Source: Paraburkholderia sp. D15
Lineage (GTDB): Bacteria; Pseudomonadota; Gammaproteobacteria; Burkholderiales; Burkholderiaceae
DNA: 64,000 bases
Reading direction: 5' to 3'
Assembly: GCF_029910215.1 (NCBI RefSeq)
Contig: NZ_CP110396.1
Coordinates: 744,001-808,000 of the forward strand
A program made the translations under genes and the position numbers. Positions 1 to 9,610 of this stretch are shown here, in pieces; within the stretch, counting starts at the first letter, position 1, and each line of letters begins with the position of its first letter. The notes beneath the pieces are model-generated. The model did no database searches and was not told where the DNA came from. It worked only from the letters and a program-made list of their open reading frames with translations.

Positions 1-281
1 GCTTTGCTTCCTGTTTTGCTTCCTGCTAAGCATGCCGCGACAGGACCGGTTGCGGCCGCAACCATCGTCCGCACGCGGGCATATTTACCGGAAACACATG
101 AACAAACTAACTATCTGGTGAATTTTCGTTATTTGATGGAAACCCGCACTTCAGCAAGAGGGATTCGAGCCGTTTACCAGTACATGCAAAACTTTTCGTG
201 ACGTGCGAAAAACCCCTTTAAATAGGGCCTGTTCTGAGCGAGTGTGTTCGCTCCGCGGCACGCGAAACCATCGGAGAAAGT
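1..281. other. Non-coding leader upstream of motA
   Basis: I see no supportable gene here. A 65-codon open frame at 4-201 has no family resemblance and no convincing ribosome binding site. The stretch ends with GGAG at 273-276, which sets the motA start. It presumably carries the motA promoter, but I could not find a convincing flagellar sigma-28 match. Confidence 0.5.
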
Positions 282-1160
282 ATGTTTGTTGCAATCGGCT
301 GGGTGCTGGTCCTGGGTTCCGTGATCGGCAGTTTCGTCGGCGTGGGTGGGCATCTGCCGGCACTCGTACAGCCGTTCGAACTGCTGTGTATTTTCGGCGC
401 GGCAATCGGTGCGTTCGTGGTGAGCAACCCGACCTCGACACTGAAGAAAACCATCAAGGCGCTGCCCTCCTGCTTCAAGGGCGGCGGCTACACGAAAGAG
501 AAATATCTCGAACTGATCGCGTTGCTGTACGAGCTGCTGCAGAAGGCCCGCAAGGAAGGGATGATGTCGCTCGAAGCCGACGTCGCCGCCCCCGAGGAAA
601 GCGTGATCTTCCAGAAGTACTCGCACGTGCTGGAGGATCATCATCTGCTCGACTTCATCGTCGACTATCTGCGCATGATGTCCGGCGGCAACGTCAACGT
701 GCTCGAAGTGCAGGACCTGATGGATGAAGAGCTGGCCACGCATCACGCGGAAAGCTCGGTCGCGGCCAACGCGATCCAGAAGATGGCCGACGGCCTGCCT
801 GCCTTCGGTATCGTCGCCGCGGTGATGGGTGTGGTCCACACGATGGGTTCGGTCGGCGCGCCGCCCGCCGTGCTCGGCGAGATGATCGCCGGCGCGCTGG
901 TCGGCACCTTCCTCGGCATTCTGCTCGCGTACGGTTTCATCGGCCCGGTCGCCGATCTGCTGAACGCGAAGGGCCGCGCCGAAGCGAAGCCGTATCAATG
1001 CGTGAAGGCGGTGCTGCTCGCGTCGCTGTCCGGCTACGCGCCGCCGATCGCCGTCGAGTTCGGCCGCAAGGTGCTGTTCACCGCGGATCGTCCGAGCTTC
1101 CAGGAACTCGACGACGCCGTGCGCGCCACCAAGATGCCGAAGCCGGCATCGGCCACCTGA
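282..1160 (+). CDS. motA: Flagellar motor stator protein MotA
   Basis: This 292-residue inner-membrane protein is the proton-channel subunit that, with MotB, anchors the flagellar stator and converts ion flow into torque. Length matches E. coli MotA (about 295). Two hydrophobic segments lie at the N terminus (about residues 2-22 and 32-50). A large cytoplasmic loop with the family's charged region (LLDFIVDYLRMM) follows. The second helix pair lies at about 165-225 and includes the family segment ALVGTFLGILLAYGF. The start is supported by GGAG seven bases upstream. motB follows 14 bases after the stop, so the two are co-transcribed and translated as a stator pair. Identification is by clear family resemblance. 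Confidence 0.97.
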   Translation: MFVAIGWVLVLGSVIGSFVGVGGHLPALVQPFELLCIFGAAIGAFVVSNPTSTLKKTIKALPSCFKGGGYTKEKYLELIALLYELLQKARKEGMMSLEADVAAPEESVIFQKYSHVLEDHHLLDFIVDYLRMMSGGNVNVLEVQDLMDEELATHHAESSVAANAIQKMADGLPAFGIVAAVMGVVHTMGSVGAPPAVLGEMIAGALVGTFLGILLAYGFIGPVADLLNAKGRAEAKPYQCVKAVLLASLSGYAPPIAVEFGRKVLFTADRPSFQELDDAVRATKMPKPASAT

Positions 1161-1174
1161 CGCGGAGCGGCATC

Positions 1175-2164
1175 ATGAGCGAAAGAAGATCGCGCGCGTC
1201 GCAACAGGTGGAGACGCCTGCGCCGGTCATCGTGCGCCGCTCGCGCAAGGGCGACGATCACGGCGCGCATCACGGAGGCGCCTGGAAGATCGCGTATGCC
1301 GACTTCGTCACGGCGATGATGGCGTTCTTCCTGCTGATGTGGCTGCTCGGCTCCACCTCCAAATACGACAAGCAGGGCATCGAAGATTACTTCAACACGC
1401 CGCTGTCGAGCCTGCTCGGCGGCAACGAAGGCAGCGCGGCGGCGCGGCCGAGCGTGGTGCAAGGCGGCGGCCGCGACATTTCCGACACGCGTCCGGGCGA
1501 CGGCAAGAAAACCCAGACGCAGCCGACGCCGCCCGCCACTGTCGCGCCGACCGTGGCGCCCGCGGACGCGGCCCGTCTCGAACAACTGAAGGCGAAGCTC
1601 ACCGCGCTGATCGAACAGAGCCCGACGTTGAAGGCCTTCAAGGATCAGATCCGTATTTCGATCACCAACGAAGGGCTGCGCATCGAGATCGTCGATTCGC
1701 AGAACCGGCCGATGTTCGCGTCCGGCAGTTCGAAGCTGCAGCCCTACGCCGTGACGATTCTCACGCAGATCGGCGCGGCGCTGAACGACGTCGACAATCG
1801 CATTTCGATTGCCGGTCATACCGATGCGGTGCCGTACACCGCCGGACCGGAAGGCTATTCGAACTGGGAGCTGTCGTCCGAACGCGCGAACGCCGCGCGC
1901 CGCGCGCTGGTGGCGGGCGGCATGCACGGCGAGAAGCTGCTGCAGGTGCGCGGTCTCGCGGACGTGCTGCCGCTGAACAGCCAGGTCGCTGATGAGCCGA
2001 CCAACCGGCGCATCAGCATTCTGGTGCTGAACAAGGCGGCGGAACTGGCGTTCTTCCACGACGGCGGCCGCACCTCGATCGACGAAGCGACGCCGGCGAG
2101 TTCGGCGATTCCGGCGGTCGTGCAGCGTCTGCAACCGGTGACCGGCTCGCATAGCACGCCGTAA
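1175..2164 (+). CDS. motB: Flagellar motor stator protein MotB
   Basis: This 329-residue protein is the peptidoglycan-binding partner of MotA. An N-terminal positively charged stretch leads to the signature WKIAYADFVTAMMAFFLLMW, in which Asp43 is the proton-carrying residue. A Pro/Thr-rich linker (about 90-135) is followed by an OmpA-like peptidoglycan-binding domain (about 190-315, with GHTDAVPY and NRRISILVL). I chose the ATG at 1175 rather than the longer open frame because the family begins just before the charged segment and motA ends at 1160. The usual chemotaxis genes do not follow motB here; an unrelated membrane gene does. Confidence 0.97.
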   Translation: MSERRSRASQQVETPAPVIVRRSRKGDDHGAHHGGAWKIAYADFVTAMMAFFLLMWLLGSTSKYDKQGIEDYFNTPLSSLLGGNEGSAAARPSVVQGGGRDISDTRPGDGKKTQTQPTPPATVAPTVAPADAARLEQLKAKLTALIEQSPTLKAFKDQIRISITNEGLRIEIVDSQNRPMFASGSSKLQPYAVTILTQIGAALNDVDNRISIAGHTDAVPYTAGPEGYSNWELSSERANAARRALVAGGMHGEKLLQVRGLADVLPLNSQVADEPTNRRISILVLNKAAELAFFHDGGRTSIDEATPASSAIPAVVQRLQPVTGSHSTP

Positions 2165-2255
2165 TACCGGCAGGGGTCGCGTATGCCGCGACTTGAGGGC
2201 GAGCGATCGATAACGCACACTTCGCGGCCACGGTGGCGCGTATAAAATCGATCGC

Positions 2256-2939
2256 ATGCGCCCTGCTCTTCATTCGCAACGGGAGCCCGATCTTCCGCTG
2301 CATACGCCCAGTGTTTCGTCGGTGACGTTAGCGGCGATCATTGCGTTCATCGCGTGGATCGCGATTGTCGCGCTCGCCGAAGCGACGTTGTACCGCACAC
2401 TCGCGCGCGGTCTGAGCGTGCTCGACGGGCTGGCCCGGATGAGCAGCTATCTCACGAATCTGACGGTGCTCGCCTGCGCGGTCTGTTTTACCTGCGTGGC
2501 GCTGCGCACGCGCGGTTCGCCGCTCGCGCGCTTCTTCCGGCAGCCGACCGTGATCACCGCCGTGGTCGGCTACATGGTGTTCGTCGGCATTGCGTACAAC
2601 GTGCTGCTGCGCGGCTGGTGGACGCCGACCGGCTTCCGGATGCTGCTCAACGAATCGCTGCACAGCATCCTGCCGATGCTCTGCGCGCTCTACTGGATCC
2701 TGTTCGTGCCGCGCTTCCAGTTGAAATGGCGGCATTGCCTGCTATGGCTGGTGTATCCGCTCGCCTATCTCGCGGTGACGTTTCTGCGCGGCAGTCTGTC
2801 CGCTTTCTACCCGTACTACTTTCTCAACGTCGACCGTCTCGGCGTCGCGCATGCGGCGCTCAATTCCGCGCTACTGTTCGGCGGCTTCCTGATGCTGATG
2901 GCGGTGTTCGCCGGCATCAATTCGCGGCGAAGGCGCTGA
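2256..2939 (+). CDS. Pr6Pr family integral membrane protein
   Basis: This 227-residue protein has about six hydrophobic segments spread over its whole length and a short cytoplasmic tail of Arg residues. Family features of Pr6Pr proteins are visible: a WWTPTGFRMLLNESLHSILP segment in the middle, then a tryptophan-containing WLVYPLAYL helix and an FYPYYFLNV segment. No biochemical role is established for the family. It lies alone, 91 bases after motB, with no evident operon partner. The start is the first ATG after the motB stop; a TATAAAAT sequence lies only 8 bases before it, so the true promoter is uncertain. Confidence 0.85.
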   Translation: MRPALHSQREPDLPLHTPSVSSVTLAAIIAFIAWIAIVALAEATLYRTLARGLSVLDGLARMSSYLTNLTVLACAVCFTCVALRTRGSPLARFFRQPTVITAVVGYMVFVGIAYNVLLRGWWTPTGFRMLLNESLHSILPMLCALYWILFVPRFQLKWRHCLLWLVYPLAYLAVTFLRGSLSAFYPYYFLNVDRLGVAHAALNSALLFGGFLMLMAVFAGINSRRRR

Positions 2940-2992
2940 GATGGGCATCGAGGTTCGAGACATGCATTCAGGTGTGTCTCGAATCCGACGCC

Positions 2993-3024
2993 GCCTCGAC
3001 GCCATGACGCCTCGACGCCATGAC
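2993..3024. repeat. 16-bp perfect tandem duplication
   Basis: The unit GCCTCGACGCCATGAC occurs twice head to tail (2993-3008 and 3009-3024) in the gap between the Pr6Pr gene and the CsbD-like gene. It lies outside any gene I support. Nothing else is recognisable in the gap. Confidence 0.8.
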
Positions 3025-3201
3025 TCTCTGACGCGCGCAACTCCACGCACGCTCCACGTCCCCAATTCCCAGGCTCGCTTCTTGCGCCCCACCAGGTGGA
3101 CGCGCGCCGCCCATCGCGGGACGGTTCGCGCGAAAGCCTGCGTGACGGCGTTGCCTCGGCAAACGCATCGCGCGTAAATATGACAACGGGAGCAAATACG
3201 T

Positions 3202-3489
3202 ATGGACACCAATTCGGCAGCGACCGCGGCAGAAGGCGCGGTCAACGAAGTCGCGGGCAAGGTTCAGGGCGCGGTCGGTGACGTGCTGGGCGACACCGGC
3301 ACGCAACTGGCCGGCAAGGCGCGCGAACTCACCGGCAAGGCGCAGCAGCTTTGCGCGAACACCACCAGCCTCGTGCGCGAGACCACGGCGGAAAGTCCGT
3401 TCACGGCGATGGCGGTCGTCGCGCTGGCCGGCTTCGTCGCCGGCGCATTGTGGGCGCATGGCGGGTCCGATCGCGATTCGCGTCGTTAA
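3202..3489 (+). CDS. CsbD/DUF883-like small membrane-anchored protein
   Basis: This 95-residue protein has an N-terminal amphipathic, Ala/Gly/Lys-rich stretch with CsbD-like repeats (NEVAGKVQGAVGDVLGDTG and GKARELTGKAQQL, about residues 13-52). One transmembrane helix (about 69-87) and a short charged tail end the protein. The layout resembles the small CsbD/DUF883 proteins often induced by general stress, with the C-terminal helix typical of DUF883 (ElaB-type) proteins. Start: ATG at 3202, preceded by GGGAGC. It is monocistronic. Stress induction is inference from related families. Confidence 0.8.
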   Translation: MDTNSAATAAEGAVNEVAGKVQGAVGDVLGDTGTQLAGKARELTGKAQQLCANTTSLVRETTAESPFTAMAVVALAGFVAGALWAHGGSDRDSRR

Positions 3490-3552
3490 GAAATCGCATC
3501 GTCACAGAACGCGAGTCGCCAGGCGACCGACGTGACCCGGCCCTCGCCGAAT

Positions 3553-3789
3553 TTATCCCTTCGGCGCAGGGCCATTCAAACTCGAATCGCACCACTCGAC
3601 CGCCCACGACATCGCACACGCAATGGCATCGCCCTCGCTCGCGAACCCGTCGATGTCACCGGAGTCGTGCGACTGCGCATGTTCGCTTCTGCGCGGCGCA
3701 CGCGTGATCTTCGCCCTTGCGTAAAAGAGGCCGTCCTCCGCGTGCCGCGCGCGGCAGTCGATATGGAAATGCCGGTAATCGAACTGCAT
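3553..3789 (-). CDS. Small hypothetical protein
   Basis: I do not recognise a characterised family. The 78-residue product begins MQFDYRHFHIDCRARH and ends in an acidic/aromatic segment (EGDAIACAMSWAVEWCD). This pattern resembles short Burkholderiaceae proteins of unknown function. It is supported as real by a near-perfect ribosome binding site (AGGAGGG, about 6 bases before the ATG on the minus strand) and by protein-like composition unlike the Arg-rich shadow frames. It is transcribed towards the CsbD-like gene. Confidence 0.6.
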   Translation of the reverse strand: MQFDYRHFHIDCRARHAEDGLFYARAKITRAPRRSEHAQSHDSGDIDGFASEGDAIACAMSWAVEWCDSSLNGPAPKG

Positions 3790-4161
3790 GAACCCTCCTT
3801 TGACAAGCGCTTTTCCCCAGGCTTACACGCTGCCTCCGTCGACTCGCCCCGAATCAGCACAGTCCATACCCGCCGATTCAAAGCCGAATCCGCAAAACTG
3901 TACTGTGCGAACCGATAGGCATGCCGGACAGACTCGCCCCGGCGTTCGATGCCACGGACCCCGGCCGCCTCGCCAGCGCATCATCAAGTCAGCGCCAGGT
4001 TAACGCCGCCAAGATTCGCTTTGCCGTTCGCGTACTTTTTGAATAACGTTGTAGCCACAACGGCATCCAAATTGCTGTGTGAAATCCGTTGGAGCGCGAC
4101 GCTTCGGATCTCGACGCTTCGCCAGCCTGCATTGACCTTTCAATGGAGTCAACAGAACGTC
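3790..4161. other. Intergenic region before paoA
   Basis: This divergent gap of 372 bases must hold the promoters for the small minus-strand gene and for the paoABC operon. The part near paoA (about 4010-4080) is AT-richer than its surroundings. I could not assign a credible -35/-10 pair, terminator or operator. The short open frames across it look like random high-GC frames. Confidence 0.5.
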
Positions 4162-4998
4162 ATGTCCACGCATACCGAACGTCCCGATTCGAGCGACGCG
4201 TCCACCTCCACGCCCGAACATCCCGAGCATCCGTCGCGGCGCCGCTTTCTGCAGTCGGCCGGCGCGGTGGCGGCGCTCGGCGCCACCCCGCATCTGCGCG
4301 CGCAGACCCAGACACCTGCCGCGCCGCCCGTGCAAACGCGGCAAGCGGTGCCGCCACGTCCGGTCACGCTGACCGTGAATGGCCGCGCCTACACGCTGCA
4401 ACTCGAACCGCGCGTCACCCTGCTCGACGCGCTGCGCGAATACGCGGGCCTGATGGGCACGAAGAAAGGCTGCGATCGCGGGCAATGCGGCGCGTGCACC
4501 GTCCTTGTCGACGGACGCCGCATCAACGCCTGTCTGACGCTCGCGGTGATGCACGAGGGCGCACAGATCACGACGGTCGAGGGGCTCGCCAGCAACGACA
4601 TGCTGAGCCCGATGCAACGCGCGTTCATCGAGCACGACGCGTTTCAGTGCGGCTACTGTACGCCCGGGCAGTTGTGCTCCGCGACTGCCCTGCTGAACGA
4701 ATTCCGCAACGGCACGGCGAGCGCGGTCACCGCCGACGTGCGCAGCCGTCCCGCGCAACTCTCCGACGCCGAGATCCGCGAGCGCATGAGCGGCAACATC
4801 TGCCGCTGCGGTGCGTACGTGAACATCGTCGCCGCCGTGCACGCGGTACAGAACGGCACGGTGGGCCAGAGTGCCAATGCGGCGGCCGCAGCGGTCGCGG
4901 TTACGGTTGCGGTTTCAGCGGATACGGCTTCGATTGCGGCGGCCAGCGTCGCCCACCCGGCGCCAGAAGACCACTCACCCACCCACCGCCACGCCTGA
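4162..4998 (+). CDS. paoA: Periplasmic aldehyde oxidoreductase, 2Fe-2S subunit (PaoA-like)
   Basis: This 278-residue subunit carries electrons in a xanthine-oxidase-family enzyme that oxidises aldehydes in the periplasm. A twin-arginine signal ([15 protein letters not shown], about residues 24-38) exports the folded complex. A plant-type ferredoxin domain follows ([15 protein letters not shown]), then the second 2Fe-2S domain ([10 protein letters not shown] and [10 protein letters not shown]). After about residue 230 there is an unusual Ala/Val-rich tail of roughly 48 residues that E. coli PaoA (about 229 aa) lacks. I chose the ATG at 4162 because the Tat signal follows directly. paoB starts 14 bases after the stop. 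Confidence 0.93.
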   Translation: MSTHTERPDSSDASTSTPEHPEHPSRRRFLQSAGAVAALGATPHLRAQTQTPAAPPVQTRQAVPPRPVTLTVNGRAYTLQLEPRVTLLDALREYAGLMGTKKGCDRGQCGACTVLVDGRRINACLTLAVMHEGAQITTVEGLASNDMLSPMQRAFIEHDAFQCGYCTPGQLCSATALLNEFRNGTASAVTADVRSRPAQLSDAEIRERMSGNICRCGAYVNIVAAVHAVQNGTVGQSANAAAAAVAVTVAVSADTASIAAASVAHPAPEDHSPTHRHA

Positions 4999-5011
4999 CG
5001 GAGCGACCAGC

Positions 5012-6013
5012 ATGGATGCGATCTCATACGAACGCGCCGGCGACGTCGCCGGTGCAGTGCGCGCGGCGCAGCAGCCGGGCGCGGTATTCATCGGCGGCGG
5101 CACCAATCTGCTCGACCTGATGAAAGGCGGCGTCGCACGGCCGCTACGGCTGATCGATATCACGCACATCGGCGGGCTCGACAGCATTACCACGCAAGCC
5201 GACGGCGGCATCCGCATCGGCGCGCTGATGCGCAATAGCGATGCGGCCAATCACGCCCTGGTGCGCGAGCAATATCCGCTGCTGTCGCAAGCGTTGCTCG
5301 CGGGGGCGTCGGCGCAACTGCGCAATATGGCGACTGTGGGTGGCAATCTGTTGCAGCGGACCCGCTGCGGCTATTTCTACGACACCGCGTTCACCCAATG
5401 CAACAAGCGCATGCCCGGCAGCGGCTGCGCGGCGCTCGACGGCCTGAACCGCACCCATGCGATTCTCGGCGCGAGTCAGCAGTGCATCGCCGTGAATCCG
5501 TCGGATATGAGTGTGGCGCTGGCGGCGCTCGATGCCGTGGTGCGCGTGAGCGGGCCCGGCGGCGAACGCAGCATTCCGTTCGCGGAATTTCACCGCCTGC
5601 CCGGTGACCGGCCCGACGTCGATACGACCCTGCAGCCCGGTGAACTGATCACGGCGGTCGATCTGCCGCCGCCGCGCTTCAGCACCAACGCGCATTACCT
5701 GAAGGTGCGTGACCGCGCCAGCTACGCGTTCGCGCTGGTGTCGGTGGCGGCAGCGTTGCAGATGGACGGCGAGCGCATCGGCGCCGCGCGTATCGCGCTG
5801 GGCGGCGTCGCGCATAAACCGTGGCGCGCAAGCGTGGCCGAACAGATGCTCGCGGGGCAGACGCTCACGCAGGCCACGTTGCGCGACGCGGCGGCCGCGG
5901 CATTGAGCGACGCGCGTCCGCAACGCGACAATCGCTACAAGGTGCAGCTCGCGCAACGCGCGATCGTGCGTGCAGTGAATCAGGCCGCCGGGCGCGCGGG
6001 AGGTGTCGCATGA
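5012..6013 (+). CDS. paoB: Periplasmic aldehyde oxidoreductase, FAD-binding subunit (PaoB-like)
   Basis: This 333-residue FAD subunit passes electrons between the iron-sulfur and molybdenum subunits. The FAD-binding signature [13 protein letters not shown] is at about residues 28-40, and [15 protein letters not shown] lies in the middle. A Cys-containing insertion ([22 protein letters not shown]) matches the extra 4Fe-4S cluster known in PaoB/YagS rather than simple CoxM-type subunits. A CO-dehydrogenase-flavoprotein C-terminal domain follows. It has no signal peptide of its own and so should ride with PaoA through Tat. Its last codons overlap the paoC start (ATGA). Confidence 0.93.
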   Translation: MDAISYERAGDVAGAVRAAQQPGAVFIGGGTNLLDLMKGGVARPLRLIDITHIGGLDSITTQADGGIRIGALMRNSDAANHALVREQYPLLSQALLAGASAQLRNMATVGGNLLQRTRCGYFYDTAFTQCNKRMPGSGCAALDGLNRTHAILGASQQCIAVNPSDMSVALAALDAVVRVSGPGGERSIPFAEFHRLPGDRPDVDTTLQPGELITAVDLPPPRFSTNAHYLKVRDRASYAFALVSVAAALQMDGERIGAARIALGGVAHKPWRASVAEQMLAGQTLTQATLRDAAAAALSDARPQRDNRYKVQLAQRAIVRAVNQAAGRAGGVA

Positions 6014-8232
6014 ATCTGATCGGACAGCCGGTCGACCGTATCGACGGTCTGCTCAAAGTCACCGGCGAAGCACGCTATGCCGCCGAATTTCCCGAGGCCC
6101 GGCTCGCGCACGCCGTGCTCGTCACCAGCACGATCGCGCGCGGCACGATTGCCTCGATCGACGCGAGCCGCGCGCAGTCGCTGCCCGGCGTGCTGCTGGT
6201 GATGACCTACCAGAACGCGCCGCGCCTGCCGAACGGCGGCCGGCCCGCGCTCGCGCCGCCGGCGGGCCGGCGCCTGTCGCTGCTGCAGGACAACGAGGTG
6301 CACTACAGCAACGAACCGGTCGCGGTGGTGGTCGCCGACACGCTCGAACACGCGACCGATGCGGCGCGCCAGTTGCGCATCGCGTACCGGGCGAGCGCCG
6401 CGACGGTGGATTTCACGCAGGCGAAGCCGACAGCGCACGCACCGATCAGCCCGCAGGGCCGCCAGACCGACACGCAGCGCGGCAGTTTCGACGACGGCAT
6501 GCAGAGCGGCCCCGTGCAGGTCGACGCGACCTACACCACGCCGATCGAACATCACAATCCGATGGAACCGCACGCGACGATGGCGCGTTGGGACGGTCCG
6601 CAACTCACGCTGTACGACTCGACGCAGGGCGTGAGCGGCGCGGCCACGGCGGTCGCCAAGACTTTCGGCCTCGCGCCCGGCGACGTGCGCGTGATTTCGC
6701 CGTTCATCGGCGGCGGGTTCGGTTGCAAGGGCTCGTCGTGGTCGCATGTGTCGCTGTGCGCGATGGCGGCGCGGCAAACCGGCCGGCCGGTGCGGCTTGC
6801 GCTCGAACGGCCGCAGATGTTCGGCCCGGTCGGCGCGCGGCCGCATACCGAACAGCGCTTCGTGCTGGCCGCGCGCCACGACGGCACGCTGACCGCGATG
6901 CGTCACGACAGCATGTCGAATACCTCCGTGATCGAAGACTGGACCGAGACCTGCTGCATGGTCACGCGCATGCTGTACGCGGTGCCGAATCAGGTCACGA
7001 CGCACCGGATCGTGCCGCTCAATCTCGGCACGCCGACCTTCATGCGCGCGCCTGGCGAAACCACCGGCTCGTTCGGCCTCGAATCGGCAATGGACGAACT
7101 GGCGGTCGCGTTGCGCATGGACCCGCTCGCGCTGCGTCTGAAGAATTACGCGGAGCTCGATCCGCAGGAGAACAAGCCATGGTCCGGCAAGTCGTTGCGC
7201 GAGTGCTATCAGATCGGCGCGCAAAAATTCGGCTGGTCGCGGCGCACGCCGGCGCCGCGTTCGATGCGCGACGGCAATACGCTGATCGGCCTCGGCATGG
7301 CGAGCGCGACGTACCCGGCCAATCGCAGCGAGGCGGCGGCCATCGCGCGCATCCTGCCGGACGGCACGGCGATGGTCGCGTCGGGCACGCAGGATCTCGG
7401 CACCGGCACCTACACGGTGATGACCCAGGTCGCCGCCGATGCGCTCGGCTTCGCGCCCGAGAACATTCACTTCGCGCTCGGTGATTCGTCGCTGCCGAAG
7501 GCGCCGGGCTCGGGCGGCTCGCAATCGGCGGCCAGCGTGTCGCCCGCCGTGCGCGACGCGGCGAACCAGGCGCGCAGCCAGTTGATCGCGCTGGCGCTGG
7601 CGGACGAGGCATCGCCGGTGTTCGGCATCCCGCTGGAGGACATCACGGTGGTCAACGGCTGGGTGACGAGCCGCTCGCAACCCAGCAAGCGCGATCCGGC
7701 GGCGGCGATCATCGCGCGCTCGGGCGGCAAGCCGGTCGAGGCGACCTCGACGGTCAAGCCCGGCGACGAGAAGCAGAAGTACTCGTTCCACTCGTTCGGC
7801 GCGGTGTTCGTGGAGGTGCATGTGGATGCCGATCTCGGCACGATCCGCGTGCCGCGCGTGGTGGCCGTGTACGACGTGGGCCGCGTGCTGAACCTGAAGA
7901 CCGCGCGCAGCCAGTTGATGGGCGGGATCGTGTGGGGCATCGGCGCGGCGCTGCAGGAAGAGACGCTGCTCGACACGCGTTACGGGCGCTTCACCAACGC
8001 CAATCTCGCCGAGTATCACGTCCCCGTGAACGCGGACATCGATTCGCTCGATATCACCTTTCTCGACCGGCCCGATCCGCATATCAATTCGCTCGGCGTG
8101 CGCGGGATCGGCGAGATCGGCATTACGGGCGTGCCGGCGGCGATCGCGAATGCGGTGTATCACGCCACGGGTATCCGGGTGCGCGATCTACCCATTACGC
8201 TGGATAAGGTGATGGGGCCCATGCAGGTGTGA
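6010..8232 (+). CDS. paoC: Periplasmic aldehyde oxidoreductase, molybdenum-binding subunit (PaoC-like)
   Basis: This 740-residue catalytic subunit binds the molybdenum cofactor. Family motifs are visible in order: an N-terminal Ald_Xan domain (about 15-130), the cofactor-binding stretch [64 protein letters not shown], and the C-terminal GIGEIGITG whose Glu is the expected catalytic base. It has no export signal, as expected when PaoA carries it. The start overlaps the paoB stop, indicating translational coupling. The substrate range (aromatic and aliphatic aldehydes in E. coli PaoABC) is inferred by homology only. Confidence 0.94.
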   Translation: MNLIGQPVDRIDGLLKVTGEARYAAEFPEARLAHAVLVTSTIARGTIASIDASRAQSLPGVLLVMTYQNAPRLPNGGRPALAPPAGRRLSLLQDNEVHYSNEPVAVVVADTLEHATDAARQLRIAYRASAATVDFTQAKPTAHAPISPQGRQTDTQRGSFDDGMQSGPVQVDATYTTPIEHHNPMEPHATMARWDGPQLTLYDSTQGVSGAATAVAKTFGLAPGDVRVISPFIGGGFGCKGSSWSHVSLCAMAARQTGRPVRLALERPQMFGPVGARPHTEQRFVLAARHDGTLTAMRHDSMSNTSVIEDWTETCCMVTRMLYAVPNQVTTHRIVPLNLGTPTFMRAPGETTGSFGLESAMDELAVALRMDPLALRLKNYAELDPQENKPWSGKSLRECYQIGAQKFGWSRRTPAPRSMRDGNTLIGLGMASATYPANRSEAAAIARILPDGTAMVASGTQDLGTGTYTVMTQVAADALGFAPENIHFALGDSSLPKAPGSGGSQSAASVSPAVRDAANQARSQLIALALADEASPVFGIPLEDITVVNGWVTSRSQPSKRDPAAAIIARSGGKPVEATSTVKPGDEKQKYSFHSFGAVFVEVHVDADLGTIRVPRVVAVYDVGRVLNLKTARSQLMGGIVWGIGAALQEETLLDTRYGRFTNANLAEYHVPVNADIDSLDITFLDRPDPHINSLGVRGIGEIGITGVPAAIANAVYHATGIRVRDLPITLDKVMGPMQV

Positions 8233-8389
8233 GCGCCACGCGCGGCATGCGCGGGCGTTTCGCCGTCCCCGCCCGACCCAAGCCGTGCAATGTTAGACGG
8301 CAAGCGCCAATCGCATGGATTGGCGCTTGCCTGTGCATGCGTTGCATCGCACAATCGGACTCATCCTTTCCTCCACCGGTGCCCGCCCC

Positions 8390-8977
8390 ATGGCCTACGC
8401 CTCGCTCGCTACCGGCATTCTGCTCGCCGCCGGCTTCGGTTCCCGCTTCGATCCCGAGGGGCTGCACAACAAACTGCTCGCGCGCATGCCTGACGGCACG
8501 CCGGTCGCGCATGAGGCCGCGCACCGGTTGCTGCGGGTGACATCGCATGTGCTGGCGGTGGTGCGGCCCGGCTCGGACGCGCTTGCGCGGCTGCTGAACG
8601 ATGCCGGCTGCCACGTGGTGTTCGCGTCCGCCGCCGAACGCGGCATGGGCGCGAGCCTCGCGGCTGCCATCGACGCGAGCGGCGATGCCGAAGGCTGGAT
8701 CGTCGCGCTGGCGGACATGCCGCGCATCGACACCGCGACCATCGAAGCGGTCGCGCGCTCGCTCGACGGCGGCGCGTCGCTGGTCGCGCCGTTTTATCAG
8801 GGGCAGCGCGGGCATCCCGTCGGGTTCGGCATCGCGCATCGCGACGCGCTGCTCGCGCTCGACGGCGATGCCGGCGCGCGTGCGCTGTTCATGTCGCACG
8901 AGGTGACGCGGCTTGATGTGGACGACGCGGGGATTTTGCGCGATGTGGATACGCCGGAGGATTTGGGGAAGCTTTGA
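8390..8977 (+). CDS. mocA: MocA-like molybdenum cofactor cytidylyltransferase / NTP transferase
   Basis: This 195-residue nucleotidyltransferase has the N-terminal MobA/MocA signature GILLAAGFGSRFDPEG with Lys27 placed to bind the nucleotide, LADMPRI as the metal-binding segment, and RGHPVGFG near the C terminus. MocA converts molybdopterin to the cytosine dinucleotide form needed by xanthine-oxidase-family enzymes. Its place directly after paoABC therefore makes sense. The ATG at 8390 starts the conserved domain; longer in-frame extensions have no homologous sequence. The 157-base gap to paoC suggests either read-through or its own promoter. Confidence 0.85.
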   Translation: MAYASLATGILLAAGFGSRFDPEGLHNKLLARMPDGTPVAHEAAHRLLRVTSHVLAVVRPGSDALARLLNDAGCHVVFASAAERGMGASLAAAIDASGDAEGWIVALADMPRIDTATIEAVARSLDGGASLVAPFYQGQRGHPVGFGIAHRDALLALDGDAGARALFMSHEVTRLDVDDAGILRDVDTPEDLGKL

Positions 8978-9032
8978 GGGATGCAAAACGGTATCGACGG
9001 CATGCCGGTCAGCACCTGCGCTACGACACGTT

Positions 9033-9410
9033 TCATAACGCTCCCGATTCCGGTGCAACGCGCTTCTTGCGGACACGCTGCGGTAATTGCTGGTTCATCA
9101 GCGTGAGGCCGATGTCGTCTTGCGACGTATCGAGCAACGTGCCGATCTTGTCCAGTTCGCCGAACACCTGCAGCGCCATAGCAAAGACCCCGATCGGCAC
9201 GCGCCCATCTCCGTGTTCCATGCGACGCAGCGTGGAAACAGACGTCTGCATACGTTCGGCCAACGACGCCTGAGTCAGGCGGCGCCGTCGGCGTGCTAGC
9301 GAAAGATCGGCGCCCAGCTTCTGGAGCACCCGAAGGACAGGTGCTGAAACAGAGTTTTTGGATGACTTAGCGCTCACAAGTGATTGCTTATCCGGTTTTA
9401 AGGTGCTCAT
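9033..9410 (-). CDS. Xre-family HTH transcriptional regulator
   Basis: This 125-residue protein has a helix-turn-helix of the Xre/Cro type in the middle (SLARRRRRLTQASLAERMQ, then SVSTLRRMEHGDGRVPIG, about residues 38-75). It resembles HipB-like antitoxin regulators in layout, including a segment FGELDKIGTLLD after the HTH. No hipA toxin gene accompanies it, so I call it only a regulator. It converges on mocA. The ATG at 9410 was preferred over the upstream frame because of the conserved domain start. Two direct repeats overlap its start region and may be its own operator. Confidence 0.85.
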   Translation of the reverse strand: MSTLKPDKQSLVSAKSSKNSVSAPVLRVLQKLGADLSLARRRRRLTQASLAERMQTSVSTLRRMEHGDGRVPIGVFAMALQVFGELDKIGTLLDTSQDDIGLTLMNQQLPQRVRKKRVAPESGAL

Positions 9411-9422
9411 GTGAGTGCTTAT
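9381..9422. promoter_or_regulatory. Paired direct repeats over the xre start, possible operator
   Basis: TGATTGCTTAT (9381-9391) and TGAGTGCTTAT (9412-9422) differ by one base. Their starts are 31 bases apart, about three helical turns. They straddle the ATG of the Xre gene, a common arrangement for autoregulation by Xre proteins. Function is inferred. Confidence 0.4.
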
Positions 9423-9610
9423 ACATCTAGCGTGACGCAAGAATCAATTCTATACAGAAGAACATCCGATACGCCAGGCATGCCGCTTGCGCCGTCAACA
9501 ACGGCCGCGCAAGCCGCGCCGATTCCGCCTAAGCTGATGAGACGCCGCGATGCCCGCGCCGCGCCGCCGCCCGGAACCTGATCGGCGCCCCCGCAACCAC
9601 GCCACGTCCC

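Noticed and set aside
4..201. 65-codon frame at the left edge
   Set aside because: No ribosome binding site, no family resemblance, and it lies in the expected motA leader.
5980..8163. 727-codon minus-strand frame opposite paoC
   Set aside because: Arg/His/Ala-rich composition typical of antisense frames in high-GC DNA; paoC on the other strand has clear family motifs throughout.
9033..9410. HipA/HipB toxin-antitoxin module
   Set aside because: The HTH protein resembles HipB but no hipA or other kinase toxin gene is next to it.
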